Below are positions 6,702 to 15,907 of a stretch of 39,216 nucleotides of DNA, piece after piece. The notes beneath the pieces are model-generated. The model made no database searches. It was given only the letters and a program-made list of their open reading frames with translations, and was not told where the DNA came from. Location of the stretch: contig CASDTX010000032.1 of assembly GCA_949283695.1 (NCBI GenBank), positions 1 to 39,216 on the forward strand, in the 5' to 3' direction. This stretch comes from an uncultured Eubacteriales bacterium (GTDB taxonomy: Bacteria > Bacillota > Clostridia > Lachnospirales > Lachnospiraceae). The translations under genes were made by a program, and so were the position numbers. The stretch's first letter is position 1; every line of letters begins with the position of its first letter.

Positions 6702-7450
6702 CCGCGTTCATACTGACAGCAGCCGCAAACCTGGCGATCGGGGCCTGTGTGGGCCTCTGCGGGGTGGCAGGATTTCTCCTTCCCATGTTCTATACTGCCT
6801 GCCTGCATCTGGGAGTTGCGGAAAGCCTGGCTTTGAGCTTTGCAGCGTTTGTGATCTCAGGAATCTTGGGCGCTGTCAATTATCAAAGAGCGGGGAATCT
6901 GGATCTCTTTTTCGGCATCCGGCTGAGCATGGGAAGTCTGGCGGGCGCGATTGCCGGGGTAAGACTGAATCTGATTATTCCGGAAGAACAGGTGAAACTG
7001 ATCCTGTATCTGGTTGTGCTGCTGTCGGGGATCTCGATCCTTGTGCGCAGGGACGCAAAGTCCGGACAGAGAGGGAGCCGGACAGGGATGCTGAAGAGTC
7101 TGCCGGTTACGCTTCTGTTGGGGGCTGTGACAGGATGCATCTGTTCTCTGTCGGGGGCAGGCGGGCCGATTCTGGTCATGCCGCTTCTGGTCGTGATGGG
7201 GATTCCGGTACGAACGGCGGTGGGAGTAGCTCTGTTCAATTCGATTTTCATCGGGCTGCCGGCAGCGGCAGGGTATCTGACTCAGTGTGAGATCCGGACG
7301 ATAGGGCCGGCGCTTGTGACCGCCCTTATCTCTCATGGAATCGGCGTCTGGTTCGGCAGCGTGAAAGCAGTCTGTATCAATCAGACTCTGCTAAAGCGGG
7401 GGATCGCAGTGTTTTCGATTGCCATTGCATTGTGGAAACTCACAGCGTGA
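6698..7450 (+). CDS. TauE/SafE (TSUP) family membrane exporter
   Basis: 250 residues, very hydrophobic, about eight helices in two homologous halves. The half-motifs ACVGLCGVAGFLLPM and GCICSLSGAGGPILVMPLLV are typical of the TSUP family. Members move sulfite, sulfoacetate, taurine-related or other small organic anions. It overlaps the amidohydrolase gene by ATGA and lies 23 bases before the hydroxylase large subunit, so it belongs to the same transcript. It may export an acidic end product or import a co-substrate. Confidence 0.85.
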   Translation: MTAFILTAAANLAIGACVGLCGVAGFLLPMFYTACLHLGVAESLALSFAAFVISGILGAVNYQRAGNLDLFFGIRLSMGSLAGAIAGVRLNLIIPEEQVKLILYLVVLLSGISILVRRDAKSGQRGSRTGMLKSLPVTLLLGAVTGCICSLSGAGGPILVMPLLVVMGIPVRTAVGVALFNSIFIGLPAAAGYLTQCEIRTIGPALVTALISHGIGVWFGSVKAVCINQTLLKRGIAVFSIAIALWKLTA

Positions 7451-7473
7451 ATCCCGAAGGATGGAGGAAGACG

Positions 7474-9921
7474 ATGAAGGTTGTAGGAGAAGGAAAAACA
7501 AGAGTAGATGCATATGGGAAAGTGACCGGGGAGGCGAAGTATACGGCAGATCTGGAACCGGCCAATATTCTGACGGCAAAAGTCATGCATGCCACGATTG
7601 CAAACGGTGTGGTGAAGCGTTTTGATTTGTCGGAGGCGGAGCGGGTGCCGGGAGTGGTGAAGATTGTGACTTGCTTCGATGTGCCGGACATCCAGTTCCC
7701 AACGGCTGGGCATCCCTGGAGCACGGAGACGAAGCACCAGGATATCTGCGACCGGAAACTGCTGAATACCCGTGTCCGTCTCTTTGGAGACGATATTGCC
7801 GCGGTAGTGGCGGAGGACGAGGTCGCCTGTGACCGGGCGATCCGGGCGGTCAAAGTAGAGTATGAGGAATACCCGCCCATTCCAACGGTGGAGGAGGCAC
7901 TTGCGGCCGGGGCTTCAGTGCTCCATCCGGATCTGCGGGAAGATAATGTGATCGCGCATACTCATATGGTGATGGGACCGGATGATTTTACTTATGAGCG
8001 AGGCCTGCAGGAAGCGGAAGAAATATACGGGCAGGATCAACTGGCTGTGATTGACAAGGAATACCGGACGCCCAGAATCTCTCACTGTCACATTGAACTT
8101 CCCACATCTTTTGCCTATCAGGATGTGAACGGGAAGATTACCATCGTTTCTTCCACGCAGATTCCGCATATCGTAAGGCGGGTGACAGCACAGGCGCTGG
8201 GCTGGCCGGTGGGAAAGGTCCGGGTGATCAAGCCATATATCGGGGGCGGATTCGGGAATAAGCAGGATGTACTTTACGAACCGCTCAATGCGTATCTGAG
8301 CCTTCAGATCGGCGGCAGGGCAGTGCGCCTTGAGATTGACCGGGAGAACACCATTTCCGGAACCCGGACGAGACACGAGATTGTAAGCAGGTGCAGAGCA
8401 GTGGCTTCCAGGGACGGGAAGATTCTGGCGCGGCAAATCCAGGCCTATGCTAACAACGGAGGATATGCGTCCCACGGGCACGCGATTTGCGCGAACTGCT
8501 GCACGGTATTTAAGGATCTGTATGCGGACAGAATCGGGTGCGAAGCGGACGGATATACCGTGTACACATCCGCTGCCACAGGAGGGGCCATGCGCGGGTA
8601 TGGAATCCCCCAGTCGGTTTTCTTCGCGGAGTGTCTGACGGATGATATCTGCAGAAAGATCGGGGCAGATCCCCTGAAGTTTCGGATGGAGAACTGTGTC
8701 CCGGAAGGATTTGTGGACCCGGGAAATGGGATAGGTTTTCATTCCTACGGACTGAAGAAATGTATGGAGGCCGGTGCAGAATATATTCACTGGGACGAAA
8801 AGAGAGAGAAATACAAGAATCAGACGGGCCCTGTAAGACGCGGTGTGGGGATGGCCATCTTCTGTTATAAGACAGGTGTGCATCCGATCTCGCTTGAGAC
8901 TGCCAGCTGCCGTATGATCTTGAATCAAGATGGTTCTATGCAGCTGTCTCTGGGCGCCACGGAGATCGGGCAGGGTGCGGATACGGTCTTTACGCAGATG
9001 GCGGCAGAGACCACAGGGCTCTCCTTCGAAAATGTCTATGTAGTCAGCACCCAGGATACGGATACAGCGCCTTTCGATACGGGGGCTTATGCGTCCAGGC
9101 AGAGTTATGTATCCGGCATGGCGGTGAAAAAATGCGGGATACAGTTTAAGGAAAAGCTTCTGGACTATGCCGCGTACATGCTGAATTCAGATACGGGGTA
9201 TCTCTCGGCAACGGTGTACGCAGAGACAGTCCGGTCTGCGAGGAAACGGCTGAACCGCATCCTGGGACTCCGGGAAGGAACGGAAATAACCGCGGATATG
9301 CTGGATGTGGCCGACAGCCGGATTGTCTGCGCAGCAGGAGGTGAGGAATTGTTTCCGCTGTCTGTGCTGGCGGATACTGCGTTTTATTCTCTGGACCGCT
9401 CCGTGCATATTACAGCGGAGTGTACGAATCAGTGCCGGAAAAATACATTCTCGTCAGGCTGCTGTTTCGTTGAAGTTGAGGTGGATCTGCCGCTGGGGCT
9501 GGTGGAAGTGAAAGATATTGTGAATGTACATGATTCGGGGAAGCTTCTGAACCCCAAGCTTGCAGAGGCCCAGGTACACGGCGGCATGAGCATGGGGCTT
9601 GGATACGGGCTGTCTGAGGAGCTGCTGTTCAGCAGCGACGGCAGACCGCTGAATCCGAATCTTCTGGACTATAAGATCCCGACGGCGATGGATACGCCGA
9701 AACTGAACGTGAAGTTTATTGAACTTGTGGATCCCACGGGACCTTACGGCAATAAATCGCTTGGAGAGCCTCCGGCGATCCCTGTGGCGCCTGCGCTGCG
9801 CAATGCGGTTCTGCATGCCACCGGAGTGGCGATGGACGAACTTCCCATGACGCCGCAGCGGCTGATCGCGGCGTTTCAGGAACACGGGCTGCTAAAACAG
9901 AACACCCCCAACGGGGAGTAA
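7474..9921 (+). CDS. Xanthine dehydrogenase-family molybdenum-binding subunit
   Basis: 815 residues, the molybdopterin-binding catalytic subunit of a three-subunit hydroxylase. Visible family motifs: PYIGGGFGNKQ (254-264), MRGYGIPQ (373-380), GATEIGQG (494-501) and, near the end, KSLGEPPAIPVAPALRNA with the presumed catalytic E765. The start at 7474 has GGAGG 6 bases upstream; an in-frame ATG at 7432 lies within the previous gene. The substrate-pocket residues of true xanthine enzymes cannot be assigned with certainty, so purine, nicotinate or another heterocycle remains possible. No cofactor-maturation gene is in the window. Confidence 0.92.
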   Translation: MKVVGEGKTRVDAYGKVTGEAKYTADLEPANILTAKVMHATIANGVVKRFDLSEAERVPGVVKIVTCFDVPDIQFPTAGHPWSTETKHQDICDRKLLNTRVRLFGDDIAAVVAEDEVACDRAIRAVKVEYEEYPPIPTVEEALAAGASVLHPDLREDNVIAHTHMVMGPDDFTYERGLQEAEEIYGQDQLAVIDKEYRTPRISHCHIELPTSFAYQDVNGKITIVSSTQIPHIVRRVTAQALGWPVGKVRVIKPYIGGGFGNKQDVLYEPLNAYLSLQIGGRAVRLEIDRENTISGTRTRHEIVSRCRAVASRDGKILARQIQAYANNGGYASHGHAICANCCTVFKDLYADRIGCEADGYTVYTSAATGGAMRGYGIPQSVFFAECLTDDICRKIGADPLKFRMENCVPEGFVDPGNGIGFHSYGLKKCMEAGAEYIHWDEKREKYKNQTGPVRRGVGMAIFCYKTGVHPISLETASCRMILNQDGSMQLSLGATEIGQGADTVFTQMAAETTGLSFENVYVVSTQDTDTAPFDTGAYASRQSYVSGMAVKKCGIQFKEKLLDYAAYMLNSDTGYLSATVYAETVRSARKRLNRILGLREGTEITADMLDVADSRIVCAAGGEELFPLSVLADTAFYSLDRSVHITAECTNQCRKNTFSSGCCFVEVEVDLPLGLVEVKDIVNVHDSGKLLNPKLAEAQVHGGMSMGLGYGLSEELLFSSDGRPLNPNLLDYKIPTAMDTPKLNVKFIELVDPTGPYGNKSLGEPPAIPVAPALRNAVLHATGVAMDELPMTPQRLIAAFQEHGLLKQNTPNGE

Positions 9922-9935
9922 GAGAGGAGAGGGAG

Positions 9936-10877
9936 ATGTTTGATATTCGGTCATTTTATGAGGCGGCGTCCGTTGAAGATGCGGTAGAAGCGCTTGTGCG
10001 GGACGAGAATGCAGAGATCATCAGCGGAGGCACAGATGTTCTGATTCGCGTCAGAGAGGGCCGCGATGCAGGAAAGAGCCTTGTCAGCATCCATAATCTA
10101 AAAGAGCTGAAAGGTGTGCATCGGAAAGAGGACGGGACCATAGTGATCGGAGCTGCCACGTCTTTTGCTCAGATCACGAATCACGAGATCATAAAGAAAC
10201 ATCTGGATATGCTCGGAAAGGCTGTAGATCAGGTGGGCGGCCCGCAGATCCGCAATGTGGCCACCCTGGGCGGCAATATCTGCAACGGGGCGACCTCTGC
10301 AGACTCTGCATCGACCATGTGTACGCTGAATGCAGACGTGGTTCTGCAGGGGCCGGATGGAATCCGCAGGGTCCCGGTTGCAGAATTTTACACAGGACCG
10401 GGACGGACAGTGAGAAGGCGGGAAGAGGTGTGCACCTGCTTTGAAATCCGAAGAGAGGATTACGAGGGCTGGGAGGGAGCGTATTATAAATACGGCAAAC
10501 GAAAGGCCATGGAGATTGCCACGCTCGGATGTGCGGTCAGAGTCAAGCTGTCAGCAGACAGAACCCGGATTGAGGACGCGAGGCTGGCCTATGGGGTTGC
10601 AGCGCCTACCCCGATCCGGTGCGGGGAGGCTGAGGCGGTTCTGCGGGGAAGAGCAGTATCTGACCGTATGATCTATGCCGAGGCGGCAGAAATGGCGCTT
10701 ACGGAGGTACGTCCCCGTTCATCCTGGAGAGCGTCAAAGGAATTTCGTCTTCAGTTGATCTGTGAGCTGACGAAACGTGCGCTCCGGGACGCGATTCTGC
10801 TTTCCGGGGGTCAGCCGGCAGAGATTCCGTTTGAAACAGAGAGCGGCGTGGAGAGAGAGGAGGGGGCATTGTGCTGA
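9936..10877 (+). CDS. Xanthine dehydrogenase-family FAD-binding subunit
   Basis: 313 residues. FAD-binding motifs of the CO-dehydrogenase medium/xanthine dehydrogenase FAD family are clear: GGTDVLIRVR (31-40) and GGPQIRNVATLGGNICNG (101-118). A C-terminal domain of the same family follows (residues about 180-285). The RBS AGGAGAGGGAG is just upstream. It overlaps the 2Fe-2S subunit by 7 bases. It passes electrons from the iron-sulfur clusters to an acceptor such as NAD+ or another carrier. Confidence 0.92.
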   Translation: MFDIRSFYEAASVEDAVEALVRDENAEIISGGTDVLIRVREGRDAGKSLVSIHNLKELKGVHRKEDGTIVIGAATSFAQITNHEIIKKHLDMLGKAVDQVGGPQIRNVATLGGNICNGATSADSASTMCTLNADVVLQGPDGIRRVPVAEFYTGPGRTVRRREEVCTCFEIRREDYEGWEGAYYKYGKRKAMEIATLGCAVRVKLSADRTRIEDARLAYGVAAPTPIRCGEAEAVLRGRAVSDRMIYAEAAEMALTEVRPRSSWRASKEFRLQLICELTKRALRDAILLSGGQPAEIPFETESGVEREEGALC

Positions 10878-11353
10878 GAATGATACGAATGAGGGTCAAC
10901 GGACGGGATGTACAGATCGCGGTGGATGAAAGAGAATCCCTTCTGGATACTCTGCGGAAGCGTCTGGGACTGACCAGTGTGAAGAAAGGCTGTGAAGTAG
11001 GGGAATGCGGAGCCTGTACGGTGCTGGTGAACGGAGAGGCGGTGGACAGCTGCATCTATCTGGCAGTGTGGGCAGACGAAAAGAGTGTTATGACGGTGGA
11101 AGGCCTGAAAGGGCCGAACGGGGAACTGTCCCCGATTCAGAAAGCATTTATCGAGGAAGCAGCGGTACAGTGCGGGTTCTGTACGCCGGGACTGATTATG
11201 ACCGCGGTTGAGATCGTAGGAACCGGGAAGAAGTATGACCGGGAAGAGATTAAGAAACTGATCTCCGGGCACCTGTGCCGGTGTACCGGATATGAAAATA
11301 TTCTAAACGCCATGGAACGAATCGTGGAAGAGACCTACAAAGCAATGTTATAA
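10871..11353 (+). CDS. Xanthine dehydrogenase-family 2Fe-2S subunit
   Basis: 160 residues with both [2Fe-2S] cysteine sets: C41, C46, C49 and C61 (plant-ferredoxin-like half) and C101, C104, C136 and C138 (CGFCTPG and CRCTG helical half). The start is GTG at 10871, just after an AGGAGGGGG stretch; an ATG at 10880 is possible. It is the last gene of the operon and overlaps the FAD subunit. The order Mo-FAD-FeS is one of the common arrangements for anaerobic molybdenum hydroxylases. Confidence 0.93.
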   Translation: MLRMIRMRVNGRDVQIAVDERESLLDTLRKRLGLTSVKKGCEVGECGACTVLVNGEAVDSCIYLAVWADEKSVMTVEGLKGPNGELSPIQKAFIEEAAVQCGFCTPGLIMTAVEIVGTGKKYDREEIKKLISGHLCRCTGYENILNAMERIVEETYKAML

Positions 11354-11460
11354 AGGGGACTCTGTGAACGGCGGCGCCCGCGGATAAGTGCTGCGCTGCC
11401 GCTTGCCTGCTGACGCCGGCGAAGCGGCCGGAGAAACGAGGACGCCGGGAAAACTTCCGA

Positions 11461-11489
11461 TTGTCTTTTGGGACAGGATGGGCTATAAT
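11461..11489 (+). promoter_or_regulatory. Promoter of fba
   Basis: TTGTCT (11461-11466), a 17-bp spacer and TATAAT (11484-11489). The leader to the start at 11563 is about 65 nt. The GC-rich stretch 11354-11460 before it holds no clear gene. Confidence 0.8.
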
Positions 11490-11562
11490 AGATGCAGATT
11501 CTAAATAAACCATTTCCGGAGACCAGAAGCGGCGCCGGAATTAAGAAGTGGAGGAAATGAAT

Positions 11563-12426
11563 ATGTTAGTATCAGCAACAGAAATGCTTCAGAAAGCAAA
11601 AGCAGGACACTACGCAGTAGGCCAGTTCAACATCAACAATCTTGAGTGGACAAAAGCGATTCTGCAGACAGCACAGGATCTGAATTCTCCGGTTATTCTC
11701 GGTGTATCTGAGGGCGCTGGAAAATATATGACAGGATACAAGACTGTTGTAGGTATGGTAAACGGTATGCTTGAAGAGATGAACATCACAGTACCGGTTG
11801 CACTTCACCTGGATCACGGCAGCTACGAAGGATGCTTAAAATGTGTTGAGGCTGGATTCTCATCCATCATGTTTGACGGATCACATTATCCGATCGACGA
11901 GAACGTAGAGAAAACAAAAGAACTCGTTAAGATCGCACATGAGAACAACATGTCCATCGAGGCTGAGGTTGGTTCCATCGGCGGCGAGGAAGACGGCGTG
12001 ATCGGAAAAGGCGAGTGCGCAGATCCCAACGAGTGTAAGATGATTGCTGACCTCGGCATCGATTTCCTGGCAGCAGGTATCGGAAACATTCACGGAAAAT
12101 ATCCGGAGAACTGGGAAGGATTAAGCTTTGAGACTCTGGATGCAATCCAGCAGCTTACAGGCGACATGCCGCTTGTTCTTCACGGCGGTACAGGAATCCC
12201 GGCAGATATGATCAAGAAGGCGATCAATCTGGGTGTTGCGAAGATCAACGTAAATACAGAGTGCCAGCTTTCATTTGCAGCTGCTACGCGCGAGTATATC
12301 GAGGCAGGCAAGGATCAGCAGGGCAAAGGATTTGACCCGCGTAAACTCCTGAAACCAGGCGCAGAAGCAATTATGGCGACAGTGAAAGAGAAAATGGAAT
12401 TATTCGGTTCTGTAGGAAAAGCCTGA
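11563..12426 (+). CDS. fba: Class II fructose-bisphosphate aldolase
   Basis: 287 residues. Cleaves fructose-1,6-bisphosphate to glyceraldehyde-3-phosphate and dihydroxyacetone phosphate in the cytoplasm. The zinc and catalytic residues of class II enzymes are present: D84 and H85 (LHLDHGS), E134 (IEAEVGSIGG), H177 (GNIHGKY) and H207 (VLHGGTG), followed by INVNTECQ. The start at 11563 has GGAGG 8 bases upstream; a start 15 bases earlier would overlap the ribosome binding site. It has its own strong promoter and a codon use biased to frequent codons, as expected for a highly expressed glycolytic gene. Confidence 0.96.
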   Translation: MLVSATEMLQKAKAGHYAVGQFNINNLEWTKAILQTAQDLNSPVILGVSEGAGKYMTGYKTVVGMVNGMLEEMNITVPVALHLDHGSYEGCLKCVEAGFSSIMFDGSHYPIDENVEKTKELVKIAHENNMSIEAEVGSIGGEEDGVIGKGECADPNECKMIADLGIDFLAAGIGNIHGKYPENWEGLSFETLDAIQQLTGDMPLVLHGGTGIPADMIKKAINLGVAKINVNTECQLSFAAATREYIEAGKDQQGKGFDPRKLLKPGAEAIMATVKEKMELFGSVGKA

Positions 12427-12435
12427 AAACATGTT

Positions 12436-12483
12436 AAAGTTGCAGTGCAGTTTGGCGAACGGCGCTCCGGGAACTGTAACTTT
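12436..12483 (+). terminator. Weak terminator-like hairpin after fba
   Basis: AAAGTTGCAGT (12436-12446) pairs with ACTGTAACTTT (12473-12483), followed by only a short T stretch. Confidence 0.45.
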
Positions 12484-12516
12484 TCAGAGATCTGAATAAA
12501 TTTCAGTAAAAAACTC

Positions 12517-12545
12517 TTGCCTTTTTCTGAAAGGTAGGGTATACT
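12517..12545 (+). promoter_or_regulatory. Promoter of glnN
   Basis: TTGCCT (12517-12522), a 17-bp spacer and TATACT (12540-12545). The predicted transcript starts near 12552, upstream of the leader terminator hairpin. Confidence 0.75.
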
Positions 12546-12566
12546 GGCTGACATAGACAAGAACAA

Positions 12567-12600
12567 GGGCGTTCCAATATAGATTGGAGTGCCCTTTTTT
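12567..12600 (+). terminator. Leader terminator (candidate attenuator) of glnN
   Basis: A perfect 12-bp stem (two G-U pairs), 12567-12578 with 12583-12594, a 4-base loop and then six T. It lies between the glnN promoter and its ribosome binding site, only about 15 nt after the predicted transcript start, so it can stop glnN transcripts unless read-through is allowed. It could alternatively serve to stop read-through from fba. Confidence 0.75.
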
Positions 12601-12622
12601 CGTAGGAAAGGAAGGTAACTGT

Positions 12623-14737
12623 ATGAGCACAGAACTGATTAATGTAGCGGAAATCTTCGGCGAAAACGTATTTAATGATACGGTGATGCAGGAGCGCCTG
12701 CCGAAGAAGGTTTATAAGAACCTGAAGAAAACCATTGAGGAAGGAAAGGACCTGGATCTTGAGACTGCAGATGTTATTGCACATGAGATGAAAGAGTGGG
12801 CCATAGAGAAAGGTGCAACGCACTATACGCACTGGTTCCTTCCGCTGACGGGTGTAACGGCTGAGAAGCATGACTCCTTTATCTCCGCCCCCATGCCGAG
12901 CGGGAAAGTATTAATGAGCTTCTCCGGAAAAGAACTGATCAAAGGTGAACCGGACGCGTCTTCATTCCCGTCCGGAGGACTGAGGGCTACATTTGAGGCC
13001 AGAGGATATACTGTGTGGGACTGCACGTCTCCGGCGTTTGTCAGACAGGACGCAGCGGGCGCGACGCTCTGTATCCCCACGGCGTTCTGTTCCTACACAG
13101 GAGAGGCGCTGGATCAGAAGACACCGCTTCTGAGATCTATGGATGCCATCAATCGGCAGTCCCTGAGACTTCTGAGACTGTTCGGAAATACAACATCTAA
13201 GAAAGTGACTCCGTCCGTTGGCCCGGAGCAGGAGTATTTCCTGGTAGATGCGGAGAAGTTTGAGCAGAGGAAGGATCTGATCTATACAGGACGTACCCTG
13301 TTTGGAGCGATGCCGCCGAAGGGACAGGAGCTTGACGATCACTATTTCGGTACGATCCGTCAGAGGATTGCGGCCTTCATGAAAGATGTCAATGAAGAGC
13401 TCTGGAAAGTCGGAGTGACAGCGAAGACTCAGCACAATGAGGTTGCGCCGGCACAGCATGAGCTGGCTCCGATTTACGCCGAGGCCAACATCGCGGTGGA
13501 CCACAACCAGATCGTGATGCAGACGCTGAAGAGAGTAGCCTGCCAGCACGGAATGAAATGTCTGCTTCATGAGAAACCGTTTGCAGGAGTCAATGGTTCC
13601 GGAAAGCACAATAACTGGTCGCTTACTACAGATGATGGAATCAATATGCTGGATCCGGGCAAAACACCTCATGAGAATACACAGTTTCTCCTTGTACTTA
13701 CCTGCATCTTAAGAGCTGTGAACAAACATGCAGATCTTCTGAGAGAATCAGCGGCTGATCCGGGAAATGATCACAGACTGGGAGCAAACGAGGCTCCGCC
13801 GGCAATTATCTCCGTGTTCCTGGGCGAACAGCTGGAGGATGTGCTGGAGCAGCTGATCAGCACCGGCGAGGCTACCCATAGTATCAAAGGCGGCAAATTG
13901 GAGACGGGTACCAGAACACTGCCGGAACTTTCGAAGGATGCAACAGACAGAAACAGAACATCACCGTTTGCGTTCACAGGAAATAAATTTGAGTTCCGTA
14001 TGGTGGGATCCCGTGATTCCATCGCATCGCCGAATATCGTGCTGAACACCATCGTTGCAGAGGCGTTCTCCGATGCCTGCGACGTGCTGGAGGCATCCGA
14101 TGATTTCGATAAAGCAGTACATGATCTGATCAAAGAATTTGCTACAGAGAACCAGAGAATCGTGTTCAATGGAGACGGTTACTCAGAGGCATGGGTGGAA
14201 GAAGCGGAAAGAAGAGGACTCCCGAATATTCGGTCCATGGTTGAGGCGATTCCTGCGATGGTGACAGACTCTGCCATTACACTGTTTGAGAAATTCGGTG
14301 TGTTTACAAAGGCGGAACTGGAATCCCGTGCTGAGATCCAGTATGAGACTTATGCGAAAGCGATTAACATCGAAGCGCGTACCATGATTGACATGGCCAG
14401 CAAACAGTTCCTTCCGGCATTCATTAAGTATACAAAGACACTGGCTGACACCGTGAACGCTGTGGCAGCAGCAGGGGCAGATGCATCTGTACAGAAAGAC
14501 TGCCTCAACGAAGTGACAGTTCTGATGGGAGAGACAAAGAAAGCTCTGGACGCGCTGATCAAAGTGACAGACGAGGCTTCGAAGAAAGAGGAGGGGGCTG
14601 TACAGGCGAACTTCTACCACACAGACGTGGTTCCGGCTATGGAGGCACTGCGTGCTCCGGTTGATAAGCTGGAAATGATCGTGGATAAAGAGGCATGGCC
14701 GATGCCGTCTTACGGAGATCTGATCTTTGAGGTATAA
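12623..14737 (+). CDS. glnN: Glutamine synthetase, type III
   Basis: 704 residues, the length of GSIII enzymes (about 700, against about 450 for GSI). Makes glutamine from glutamate, ammonia and ATP; main ammonia assimilation. Family landmarks: [60 protein letters not shown] and GTRTLPELS...[16 protein letters not shown]. The start at 12623 has AGGAAGG 7 bases upstream; an upstream in-frame ATG (12584) is inside the leader hairpin. It has its own promoter plus the hairpin described above, so control at the level of elongation is likely. Confidence 0.96.
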   Translation: MSTELINVAEIFGENVFNDTVMQERLPKKVYKNLKKTIEEGKDLDLETADVIAHEMKEWAIEKGATHYTHWFLPLTGVTAEKHDSFISAPMPSGKVLMSFSGKELIKGEPDASSFPSGGLRATFEARGYTVWDCTSPAFVRQDAAGATLCIPTAFCSYTGEALDQKTPLLRSMDAINRQSLRLLRLFGNTTSKKVTPSVGPEQEYFLVDAEKFEQRKDLIYTGRTLFGAMPPKGQELDDHYFGTIRQRIAAFMKDVNEELWKVGVTAKTQHNEVAPAQHELAPIYAEANIAVDHNQIVMQTLKRVACQHGMKCLLHEKPFAGVNGSGKHNNWSLTTDDGINMLDPGKTPHENTQFLLVLTCILRAVNKHADLLRESAADPGNDHRLGANEAPPAIISVFLGEQLEDVLEQLISTGEATHSIKGGKLETGTRTLPELSKDATDRNRTSPFAFTGNKFEFRMVGSRDSIASPNIVLNTIVAEAFSDACDVLEASDDFDKAVHDLIKEFATENQRIVFNGDGYSEAWVEEAERRGLPNIRSMVEAIPAMVTDSAITLFEKFGVFTKAELESRAEIQYETYAKAINIEARTMIDMASKQFLPAFIKYTKTLADTVNAVAAAGADASVQKDCLNEVTVLMGETKKALDALIKVTDEASKKEEGAVQANFYHTDVVPAMEALRAPVDKLEMIVDKEAWPMPSYGDLIFEV

Positions 14738-14782
14738 CAGCATAGAGTCAATGCGGCATAACAACATATGATCCATTCAGAT

Positions 14783-14845
14783 ATCCCCGCAGGAATCAGG
14801 GGCGCAAAGCCCGGTTCTGGTTCCCGGCGGGGATTCTTTCTTTTC
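14783..14845 (+). terminator. Terminator of glnN
   Basis: ATCCCCGC (14783-14790) pairs with GCGGGGAT (14827-14834) with further pairing inside, followed by a T-rich TCTTTCTTTTCT. Confidence 0.75.
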
Positions 14846-14871
14846 TGCTGCGAGAATTTTCCGGCAGGATG

Positions 14872-14900
14872 TTGACGAGCAGTTTGATTTAAAATATCAT
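14872..14900 (+). promoter_or_regulatory. Promoter of the AraC-type regulator at 14957
   Basis: TTGACG (14872-14877), a 17-bp spacer and TATCAT (14895-14900), about 57 bp before the chosen start. Confidence 0.6.
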
Positions 14901-14956
14901 AGATAACAGCAGCAAAAAGCAGACTATCAGAAGATTTTATGCGAGGAGGAAGCATC

Positions 14957-15907
14957 TTGGCGAAAAAGAAGAAGCGGATGGCAGAGTTTCGATATTACAG
15001 GATGCCGGAAGGCCGGATGATTCTCGCCCTGCTGGGAGAGAAATGGGTGCAGAATTATGGCCGTGACATTGATTATCTTCATTTTCATAATTATATGGAG
15101 ATCGGCTACTGCTATGAAGGAGAAGGGATTATCACGCTGGGGGAAGAAGACTTCCGGTTCCGCGGCGGGGAGTTCACCGTGATTCCCAAGAACTACCTGC
15201 ACACAACGAACAGTGATCCTGGGAATATGAGTCGGTGGGAGTATCTTTTTGTAGACCTTGAAGGGCTTATGAACAGGATGTGCGCTGGGAAGCAGGGGCG
15301 GGCGGAACAGATGATCCGTCTGGCCAGTTCCAGAGCAGTGTTCGCGGAGAAGGGGAAATGGCCCGGAATGGCAGCGGAAGTGAAGAAGGTAATGGATATC
15401 ATGCGCGAAGGCAAAGAATTCTATCAGGAAGAAGCAGAGGGATTGGTCGCTTCATTCCTGGCGCAGATTGCCAGAGAGAACACAGAGCATGGAGAGTCCG
15501 GTGAGTACCAGAAAAGTGAGGAGGGGGGGTCTAAACTGAACCATTTGATGTCCCATATTCTGGACTATATTACGGACCATTACAGCGAACCGATTAAAGT
15601 CAGCGATATTGCAAAATCCGCTCATATGAGTGAGACTCATTTTCGCAGAACTTTCTCGTCCTATATGAATATGAGCCCGCTGGATTATATCAATCTTGTG
15701 CGGATTCAGTCGGCGTGTGAATACCTGAAGAAGACCGATGAACCAGTGTCGGTGATTGCGGGGAAATGCGGTTTTACTACGAATTCCACATTTAACCGGA
15801 ACTTCCGGCAGGTGATGGGGACGACCCCTGTGGAATGGCGGAAGAGGCCGGAGAATTATGAGCAGCAGATACTGAAATTTGATATACACTCTGAGGAAGG
15901 ATGGTAG
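14957..15907 (+). CDS. AraC-family transcriptional regulator with cupin sensor domain
   Basis: 316 residues. The N-terminal cupin-like sensor (DIDYLHFHNYMEIGYC...GEGIITLG...GGEFTVIPKNYLH) typically binds sugars or small ligands. The C-terminal double helix-turn-helix (IAKSAHMSETHFRRTFSSYMNMSPLDYI and IAGKCGFTTNSTFNRNFRQVMGTTPVEW) is AraC/XylS type. The best start is TTG 14957, with AGGAGG 6-7 bases upstream; ATG 14939 is part of that site's own context and lacks one. It overlaps the next small gene. It may control the sugar transport operon that starts at 16793. Confidence 0.87.
   Translation: MAKKKKRMAEFRYYRMPEGRMILALLGEKWVQNYGRDIDYLHFHNYMEIGYCYEGEGIITLGEEDFRFRGGEFTVIPKNYLHTTNSDPGNMSRWEYLFVDLEGLMNRMCAGKQGRAEQMIRLASSRAVFAEKGKWPGMAAEVKKVMDIMREGKEFYQEEAEGLVASFLAQIARENTEHGESGEYQKSEEGGSKLNHLMSHILDYITDHYSEPIKVSDIAKSAHMSETHFRRTFSSYMNMSPLDYINLVRIQSACEYLKKTDEPVSVIAGKCGFTTNSTFNRNFRQVMGTTPVEWRKRPENYEQQILKFDIHSEEGW

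Noticed and set aside
7915-8928. 337-codon minus-strand frame inside the hydroxylase large subunit
   Set aside because: Antisense shadow of a well-supported gene.
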